From the NCBI RefSeq assembly GCF_015832195.1, contig NC_052027.1, forward strand, positions 11,962,149 to 12,026,148: DNA of 64,000 nt, written 5' to 3'. The DNA is from Motacilla alba alba (Eukaryota; Chordata; Aves; Passeriformes; Motacillidae). The notes under the pieces were generated by a model. The model made no database searches and was not told the DNA's origin. It saw only the letters and a list, made by a program, of their open reading frames with translations. Made by a program: the position numbers and the translations under genes. How positions within the stretch are numbered: the first letter of the stretch is position 1; each line of letters starts with the position of its first letter. Positions 55,601-64,000 of the stretch are shown here, in pieces.

Positions 55601-58600
55601 AAGCTTGGCACAAGGAAAGCAGCAGAGGATGAGGACACTGATTTGTGAGGCTCCTGTATCCACACAGTGGTCTGTCAGCAAAGGAGGAGCAGCTTTTCAC
55701 CCTCCAACTGGATCACCTTACAGCAAGGAGGGAAAATCCCTCACCTTGAGATGATGCTAGGGACAGGGAGATGCTGCAGAGCTGCAGGCTGGCAGCTCAG
55801 AGGACACAGTAGAGCCACTTCTCACCCACTTCCACTGCCCTACTTTTAGGACCCCAAAGCAGAACTAAGACTTGCTGAGAGACAGGCCTGCTCCAGCCTA
55901 AGTCCTACCTGGAGATCAGCAGAGGTGTGCAGAAGTCACATAGGTCAGAGCTCACAGCTCCATACCCACCAAGAGGCTGAATCAGCTGTGCTGTCTGGGA
56001 TGACACAGCCCTGGGCAAAACACAGCATCACTGCAACCAGGCAAGGAGTAAGAAGGGTGACCAGCCCTGTCTGCCTGCACAAAGACAGCTCAGGAACAGG
56101 GCAGGAGACAGAACCCTGTTTGGGAAGGTGCACAGGATGCTCGCTTGGAGACACTCTTTGTGAATGAATGATGGAGGCACGATAAAGTTTATTTCTGGCA
56201 GCACAAAATCAAGAGAAATGCTGCTGCAGGAGCACAGTCACAGTCCCATAACCAAGCAGCGTTTGCTTCTTGGGCAGTAAAACCTCAGCCTGGAGAAGAT
56301 GCTTCTCAGGCATAACCAGATTAAACACCAAGAGTGTGGTAAGTTCACAGCTCAGAATTTATAAGCAGCAGTAACAAAAGAGGAAGCATAGCCAGCACAG
56401 GAGTAAATACTTGCAGTCCCACACCACCAGCCTTTCCCCCTGCCCTGAAATGCCACCCTCCTCACCTCTGAAATGCCTGCACTTCAAAGCATCTAGGCAG
56501 AGACAAGTGCAAAGCCTTCTGCAACAGGATTTTCATCTCCCATAGCCCTTTCCAGACTCGAGATGAGCCCTGTTAATGCTGCCCAGCAGAGTCAGGCTGG
56601 CAGGCTGAGGTGGCATGCTGGGGACAGGAATGTCTATTATGCGGGCTCAAAGTGGTCATCTAGGACATTTACTCAGCTCACATAAAATGGATGGGACAGT
56701 CCCTGTTCTCTGCAGACCTGTCAACCCCTACACAGTCTCATCACTAAATTATACCCCTCCACAGCTCCACGACACCCACAACAAACTAACAGACTGCAAC
56801 CAGGGCAGCAAGGCTGCTAACACCAGGCTCTTCTGATTTCATCCATGTGGTCACTCAACAGCTACTCTAATTGTGGGTCACAATTAGCACAAGACAATGG
56901 ATTTTCAATGTCCTTTTAAGAGAAATATGCCACTGCCAGCACTGGTGGCCTACAGGTTAGCTTCAAAATGGGGAGCAAAGCTGTGACTGTCCAAGACCAG
57001 GCATGTGTGGGGAGGTGGAATGTAACTCCAGGGGAGTATTACTACATGTTCACCTTACTCTTAGGCTTTTTCCCAGCATGTGCTTCCGGCTGCTCAGAAA
57101 TAAAGGACACTGGGCTAAGCAGGAGCTCTGAGGGCACAAAGGACACTCCTGTTAGTAGCAGGGACAGGTCATCCTAACAAATGGAGGAGGGTGAAGTAGA
57201 AGAAACACAAGGGCAAAGCCTGAGTATGGAAAGCAAAGAGCTGGGAAAACTTGGGCCATGGCACTATCCTGCAGAGGACCAGGACTGCAGTGCTAACAAC
57301 AGCACTACCATCTCTCTTGGCACAGTGGTGGAGAGAACGCCCTTTCCTTTAACCAGCACACATCTCACTCACCACAATGAAACACCACAAAAATTTGGTA
57401 CAGAACACTGGAGAAAACTCTTTAGGAAACTGCAGAGATCTTCCTCGAGATCTGCAAGTGTCTCTTGTCAGCATTATGGAACAAAACTGGAACAACTCAA
57501 AACGTGTTTTAAGACATCTACAAGAAGTGACACGGATCATTAATGGCATGTTCAAGAGCTGGAGGGCCTCGCACCGTTGGACTGAAACTTCCCTTCCTGT
57601 GCATTCCCCAGTTACAGAGGTAACAACCTGAATAACTTTAAAACCAGACGCCGTTCCCCCGAGCATGTGGAGCAGCTGGGCAATGGGGGGCCCACTGCTG
57701 CTGCTGCAAATCATGTACTGGGAGCACATATTCCCAGGGCCGTGGGAGCAGCAGCTGTGGCTCACCCTGGGTGTGAGTCTGCATGTCCCGGGCCAGCTCC
57801 ATGGGCAGCACGGAATTCACAAGCGTTGAGATGACGGCAGCGTCCAAGTTGCACATGGCTCCAAAGCACTTCAGCAGCAGCAGGCGCAAGGGCACCCTGT
57901 GTTCCTGCAAAAGCAATTTGTTACATCAAGCCACGTCCTAGAGGAGGGCTCGCTCTGAGGCAGAGACACAGCTTCTCGAAGTTCCTGTTGCTGGAAAGCC
58001 ACAGACCTTCCCAGGGTGACATGAACCCAGAAGCTCTAAAAGCTTTTAGCAACATTAGAGGAATCACTTTAGAATAATGTTCACAATTGGGCTGGCTACA
58101 GGTTGTTGGCACGTGTGGTCAGAGGGCACGTGGCGGCCATCATCCACTAAATCTGGTAACACACCAACAACCTACACCTGTCCTCAGCAAAGAGACTGAA
58201 TGTGCTGGGTAGCCAGGACTCTCTGAGCATGCTAAGGTTTGTGAACACTGCTCTGATTAAGGTTTTCTGACAAGGTAACATTTGCAAGCTTTCTTCAGAA
58301 AGTTTTGGGACGTGCAAGGATTCCAGCAAAGATGATGCTCAGCCTGCACTTCCCATGCAGGAGCTCTGATGCTGAGGTAACCTGCATACTCCACCCTCAG
58401 CCAACAACTCCAGGGTTCAGAGAACACAAGAGAGCCAAGCCCTGGCACTGGGCATGACAGCAGCCAGGACAGGACACCCAACTGCTCCTTACCTGGTCAT
58501 GCTTCCTTGGAACTGTGGTCAGAGGAGAGCAGGCAGTGAAAGTCAGCAGGCTCTGTCATGCCCTGCCTGCCTTCCTGCTCTCGGCCATGCTACAGCCCCC

Positions 58601-60679
58601 TGATGCTGAGATCTGGGGTCAGACACACAAGTTCTAGATGAAAGCAAAATGTCACAAGACTTGATGTGCTGTAGCTGGGGACTTAAGGACAAGATGGGGA
58701 CAAGTTTTTTACTCCCAGAGTCCTACAACAGAACTTTACAGGAAGGAGAGGGGCAAAGCAACACTACATAGGTGTTTAGGGCAAAACTTCTATTTCTTCC
58801 TCTAAACTGATTTCCTTCTTCACGCCAAAGGCTTCCACTCATTACCTACTTTCCTAACCAAAGTTATTTACTAATGCACAGGGGTGCATCAATTAGAAGA
58901 GCAATCACAGCCTGTCAGATCTCCCAAGGCATCCTCTGAAATCCTTCCTCTAGATACCAGTGATGCCAATGCTGTCCCTCAACGGGCCAGTAAAAGCAGC
59001 AAGCTTTACCCTTGCCAAGTGCCAGCTACTGCTTGAAAGTCTACAGCATCCTCTGCTCTTTCACACAACTTTCATGCATAGCATTGACGTTAGCCAGCAC
59101 TCAAAAGGGATATGCTGCAACTTCAGTGAGACCACAGAACTGCCCTATCCAAGTGAAACATCTTATATACATTCATTGTACCAACCCTGCTCTTTTGCAT
59201 CTTCAGGGAAATCTTAAAAAGACATTTGGTGCATTTTGCCACCTTACCATCTGATAATACGCCACAAGGGACAGGACAGATTCAAACTCATTCTTCTTGC
59301 ACATTTTCTTGCAAACTTCTGGGTCTGCATCTGTCTGGAAGAAGGAATTGACAGGTAACCCAGTGACACATCAAAGCAGAAGGGGCCTGCTGCAGGGACC
59401 TCAAGGGAGTCCACTTGCTTTCAGATCTCAGTAGCCCCAACATCTCACAAGGAAACGGAAGGCAGAGCACAGAAACAGGTCAAGAAGCATCACCCTTCAT
59501 CATCACTCTTCACCATCCAAGTGGGTTCTTGAGAAATGCCTCTGCCACAGAGCACGTCTCAGGCTGAAAATATCTAAAACATGACCCAAAAAGCACCTGA
59601 TTGAGGGCATCAGACAGTTACACAGGGCAGCTCCAGCACTGCTCCCATCCTGAGAAGTACATCTTCTCTCACCCCTAAGTTATGAGGAAATGGTTGCACA
59701 AAACCCCACTCAGCCTTGCCCTGCAGGCCCACAGCAAGGCAGCACAGGATGTATGCAGAGGGACAAAGACCCTGGCATTTATCACAGAAAATGTACCTGT
59801 TTTCTCCAGAACTGGAGAGGACTATAAAATAGTGCCACAGCAAACCCCACACCAGTACCCCTAACACAGACCATGTCACTGCACTGAGGGCAGTTCCCAA
59901 ATCATCCCTGGACACAGACAGCCTTGTACATATTAGTGAGAGTGCTGGGACAGTAATCCCACTGCTGCTCACCATGGGCATGTTCCTCTCCTGTATGCAG
60001 AGATGTGTGAGATGATTTATACTTTTTCACAAAAACAGCTTTAAAGCTCACTTTCAAGGCAACCAAAGAATGTTCTTTGCATTTAATGAGCTTAGCCCCA
60101 CAGGTACCTCCCAGCAATGGAGGATATCTGAAGTGGAAGATGTTTTAAATGGGCTTAGGAGTGCAACAACCCTCACCAGAGACTTCCAGGTTTTCTGTGG
60201 CAGGTTGGGTTTTTTGGAGGTGAGGGTTTATATCCTCTTGTGGTAGCTAAATACCAAAATTACCATGAACAGCTCAGTAATGCTTTTCAGAACAGCTCTG
60301 TAAGGTGGAATGGAGAGTAAAGGCAGCTCAAGAGCACTGCAGAGCCCACAGAGACAGGTAGAGCTTACTGGCACTAAAAGATGCACAAGAAACCTGTGCC
60401 CCCGAAACAGGAGATCCAGTGGCAACACAGGGGTGAAGGAGGTCAAAAAAAGGAACTTCACCAGCGCTGTCTGCTCTGGTCTGCCTGCAAAGAGAGGAAT
60501 TTACTCACCAGGATGCGAAGCAGCTCCTCCAGGTAGCAGCAGATGACATTCTCATCCTCGTAGAGCGCCCAGCTGCGCTGCTGAGCATCATCCTTGTGCC
60601 TGGCCAGATCTGCAAAGATCACCTCCAGCCGCTGCTCGTCGTGGCAGATCTGGCCCGAGGGCAGCCCCGCACTCAGGTT
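46697..60679 (-). CDS. NCKIPSD: NCKIPSD (SPIN90), C-terminal part, 5' end beyond the window
   Basis: NCK-interacting protein that binds the Arp2/3 complex and starts linear actin filaments (family knowledge). Eight exons, in transcript order 60679-60509, 59334-59248, 57904-57766, 52520-52440, 51233-51105, 49275-49183, 47677-47505, 46900-46697, give 358 residues plus stop with matching phases. Signature stretches: [102 protein letters not shown], and the end [17 protein letters not shown]. This is the armadillo-like SPIN90 leucine-rich domain that contacts Arp2/3. The SH3 domain, proline-rich region and an upstream helical exon were not found before 64,000 and must lie further upstream. The donor at 51105 (GTTGAA) is weak. 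Confidence 0.95.
47068..47105. repeat. Perfect 16-base inverted repeat
   Basis: Arms 47068-47083 and 47090-47105 are exact reverse complements around a six-base loop. Further copies of GTAACTA follow within 30 bases. It lies in the last intron of NCKIPSD. Confidence 0.85.
47678..60508 (-). other. NCKIPSD: NCKIPSD introns
   Basis: Introns at 47678-49182, 49276-51104, 51234-52439, 52521-57765, 57905-59247 and 59335-60508 contain no further exon that I can fit into the NCKIPSD frame. The 5.2 kb intron 52521-57765 is the longest and holds only short unrelated open frames and AT-rich unique sequence. Confidence 0.6.
48265..48281 (+). repeat. Poly(C) run
   Basis: A run of about 15 C in an NCKIPSD intron, a likely length-variable site. 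Shorter runs are at 19,467-19,475 (G) and 21,711-21,720 (C). Confidence 0.85.
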
Positions 60680-63600
60680 CTGCACGACAGCAACAGCACT
60701 GGTTAGTGGGCCCTGACAGCTGGCTGTTGTTTGGGTGCCCGTTTCCTGCAATCTTGTCTCACAGCTGGCAGCTGACCTCATTCAGTCAAGAGCTGGCAGT
60801 ACAAAACCAGCAAGTTTATGACACATGTTATTTCAGATCTCATACTTTTGGAGCCTCTACCCTCTGTAGATTCTGGAAATCATCCCGAGAATGGGAAAAG
60901 CCAAACCAGCCTGGTATGGGCCACGACCACTGCCAGGCAGCAGCTGAGCACCCCCAGTGAAACAGACATGTCCTGGACAGCAGACCACCACACTGCACAG
61001 CTGCCTCGAGGCAGGAGAAGTTCCCTCTGCTGCCCACTCCCTCCAGCCTGAAAGGGACAGATCTGCCTTGAATGCCTGCCTCAAGAGCAGGGACTTGTAT
61101 GGTGCTCTCCATGCCAGCTGCTCTAGGCCTGGATCCTCTGCAGCAAGAACAGGAACCAATTCATCATGGGCTGCTTTGGTTTTGCTTCATTCTGAACAGC
61201 AGAGCTCCACTGTTCACCCCAGCTCTGAAGTGTGTGCTCACCCAGTAAACCTTACAGCACACATTCCATTTTCCAGCTGCTGTCATTTGCATTCCCACCA
61301 CTTCTGCCTCATACACAACCCTTGCCATGAAGGTCTCACTCTTCAGTTGCCTTTCCTTTGCTCCTCCTCTCCTTCAAGAAAGAGGGGAGTGGTGAGGGTG
61401 CATTTAACCCACCTGAACAGCCGCTGTGCTCTGGGATTTAGGAAAAGCCTCTAGGACCTAAGTATATCACATGAATCACCTGGTTTCCTGAAAGCAAGGC
61501 AAGAAGGGGGGGTTCAGTACATGGAACTGAGCTGATCACAGGTGATGTGCCCAGGCACTATTAAGAGAGGTAAGGACTCATTTGTGCAAAAGCTTACATT
61601 ATATACACAAGGGTTTGGCAGCAGTGACAACAAGCAGCAGGAGATCAGCGAGGTGGAAGAGAACCAAGCTGAGAAATCCAAACAACGGGGAAAACCCACT
61701 CACTGAGACCAAATTCTTAAAAATTTTTGGATGAGGCTGTCTTACCACATGCAGCAACAAGTCATGATCACTCAGTGAGAAAAGGCCTTTATAACTTACC
61801 AGCCAGGACATCTCCTGGAACCTCAGAGAAGACTTAGTCCTTCCAACAGGCTGGCTGCGCAGGCACGGGCAGCGAGCCTTTAGGCAGACTTCACTTTGGG
61901 AGCAGAGCAGATAGATTTTGTACGGAGACACGAGCCCATGTCTTGTGCCAGTTGTGATACTTGCAAATGGATGGCCAAGTGCAGGAGCTGCACCCCTCCT
62001 GCCTATCCTCACCCTCCAGCCCTCTCTGGGGAAACCCCTCTGTGTTTAACAGGAATGTCTTGCCTCCTTTATCAGAGACAGACTTGTTAGTCATTTGCTT
62101 TGGGGTATGAATCAATTTAGGACTTCGAGTCCATGCTTCAGTTATAAAATAAAAAAGTTTTCTTGTTGCTGCTTCTTACATAATTTTTGTCAGGCAGGTA
62201 ATGAAGGATGAGCATGCAGGTTTAACACAAGCCTCTGTACACTCTTGAAATTTTGGGAAGCTGTGGGTGGCCTAGCAGAAAAGCAGGTAGCCAGCTGTAA
62301 GAGAGCACAACAGCTTTCAGGAGCTGAGTACAAACATGAGAATTTCCCTCTGAATGGTGATTTATCAGAAGCAAATACATTAAGAGACTCACTTCATCTT
62401 GCCATCCCCTGCTTCTCCTTAGGAGGACCTACAGCACTGCAGTGTCACCTGCCTGTCCTCAAGTGTCCCAGCTGCCTGGGAGAGGGTTCTCCATTATGTG
62501 CCTTACATCCTCCTGACTGAGCACTGCAGGGCCAGTCCTACCTCAATCCATTGCTGGGACTCTTTTTGGATGACCATTTTAATGAGTACTCATTTTAATG
62601 ATCCCTCTATTCAGCCTCTTACCACTCATCTACTTTCTCCAATCCTTCATCTGCAGCCCTTAATGACTCCACTGAGCTTGGATGGACGTGGATGAGATCA
62701 ATCCATTACCAAGCTATTCCATCTGACTATGTAACTACACCTCACACTGTCTCAGTGCACTTTCAGCACCATTCTCAGCCCTCCCATCACCAGGGTCAGG
62801 TCTCTGCTTATTAAACATCTTGGCAGCTTCTACAACCTGCAGCATCATCATATGGGCATTTCCAGGAATCTGCTGGAGAGCCCTTAAGCAGAAGGAGGTT
62901 TCAGTATTTCTAACAATGCCACTTTGCATTATCTTGCTGCTTCAAATAGTTCCCTGCCCCCAGCCCAGCAGAACAAGCTGCTACAGGGATTTCATTCTTC
63001 CTGAGCAGCCTAAAACCATTTTGGGAACTTTATCATACCCACACTGCTCAGAGGTGGCCACATCTGCCATGCAAACCCAGCTGCTGTCCTGGCCATTTCT
63101 TCTTTTCCCCTGCCTCCCTTCCCCCATACCCTACCAGCAGGTGCAGTGGATCACCAGTAACATGGGTACACACCTTCCCTCCAGATGAGCCCCAAAATCA
63201 TATAGCAGGTTTTCAGACACACTTCATGGGGACTGCTCTGGGAATTCCTCCATCATCTGGGCAGCAAACCATTCCCACAACATTATCCACAGAAACCAGA
63301 CAGCTAACACTGGTCCCAACACATGCAGACCTCCACGCTCCTCAGCACCTGCTAAATGAGATGAAATGTGCTGCAAGAGAGATGCCTGACTTCAGCCAAG
63401 CCAAATGTCCCAGGGCAGGCCTTTCACACACGCTCTTTCAGCAGCAGCACGTCTGTTCCCAGCTGACACAGCCCCATCCAGGCAGGTGAGCTCTGCAGGG
63501 AGGCAATGTCAGCCATGCACAGACCTGTGGGTGTCACAGATGGAGAGCAGCACTTGGCTTTCAACCCCCACGTTAGCTGTGCCTCAGGAAGGACTCTGCA

Positions 63601-64000
63601 GCCTTCACTATTCAGGGCTCCAGAGATGTCCTCAGCAGCTCTCTGGAGGAGTGGAACCATCTACAGCTGAGCTGGGATAGCTGCATGCAAAGACTCTGCC
63701 ACAGACCTTCATAAAGGCTCTACCAGAAATTACTGAGAAAAGGCCAGCCCTGGCACTAATGCATTCCCCCCACCCTCCAGATTCCCTTTCGTTACACTAT
63801 TTCACTGAGGAGGAGTCCTAAGAGCCCAGCCAAAGCACTCATCCTGCTGACCTTCCCTTGTCTCTGGCCAGTGTGGGGACAGGGCTCCTCTGTGGACATG
63901 CTGAGCCCCAGAGCAGCCTTTGTGTCTTGTCAAAAGCAAGTCTCCTTTAAGCAAAGCTGGATCAATGAATGAACAGGAAGGCAGCTTCAGGGGAAGGAGA
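60680..64000 (-). other. NCKIPSD: NCKIPSD upstream intron, to the window edge
   Basis: The exon starting at 60679 has a proper acceptor, so the transcript continues upstream. I searched for the preceding exons (the helical segment before the leucine-rich domain, proline-rich region, SH3) and found none in these 3.3 kb. A 12-base palindrome flanked by a repeated ATTTTAATGA is at about 62,576-62,600. Confidence 0.65.

Noticed and set aside
61599..62012. Minus-strand 137-codon frame with donor-like GTAAGT and GTAAGA sites
   Set aside because: It does not match any part of NCKIPSD, no acceptor-plus-frame combination joins it to the exon at 60679, and it is probably intronic.
1..64000. CRISPR arrays, prokaryotic defence systems, operons, tRNA or rRNA genes
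   Set aside because: The DNA is vertebrate with spliced genes; no spaced direct-repeat array and no cloverleaf or rRNA segment was seen by eye.

Overview
This window is vertebrate nuclear DNA, almost certainly from a bird. It holds three multi-exon genes, all on the minus strand. All have GT-AG introns except one probable GC-AG intron. Two sequences resemble the 3' tail of the CR1 LINE typical of birds. The introns are compact, and the exons encode vertebrate proteins that I could read through splice junctions with consistent phase. Exon borders were counted by hand from splice sites and reading frame, so a shift of one or two bases is possible. Family names and comparisons with mammals come from memory, not from a search.

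Layout from left to right. Positions 1-1,815 hold repeat-like DNA (degenerate minisatellite units, an LTR-like stretch, two nested palindromes) and no recognisable gene. Positions 1,815-7,338 hold SLC26A6, an anion exchanger, as 19 coding exons giving about 713 residues. Positions 7,339-10,240 are a gene-poor gap. Positions 10,240-41,679 hold CELSR3 (ADGRC3), the flamingo-type cadherin and adhesion GPCR, as 35 coding exons giving about 3,159 residues, with a 2.3 kb 3' UTR and a CpG-rich 5' end. Positions 42,200-45,240 are an intergenic gap with two AT-rich islands packed with homeodomain-type TAAT motifs. From 45,250 to the right edge lies the 3' part of NCKIPSD (SPIN90): eight exons give the last 358 residues, and the SH3 domain and proline-rich part lie beyond 64,000.

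The order SLC26A6-CELSR3-NCKIPSD, all in one orientation, is the mammalian arrangement as I recall it, so this is a conserved synteny block. The genes are not functionally linked. SLC26A6 is an epithelial chloride/bicarbonate/oxalate exchanger, CELSR3 guides axons and planar polarity in neurons, and NCKIPSD regulates Arp2/3-driven actin assembly.

I found no new gene system. The most notable points are a 13-residue tandem repeat array in the CELSR3 cytoplasmic tail, a GPS motif lacking the usual cleavage residues, a long UG repeat next to a CELSR3 3' splice site, a cluster of miR-30 seed matches in the CELSR3 3' UTR, a GC-AG intron, an HNF1-like cluster inside SLC26A6, and several non-coding islands that look like conserved regulatory elements.
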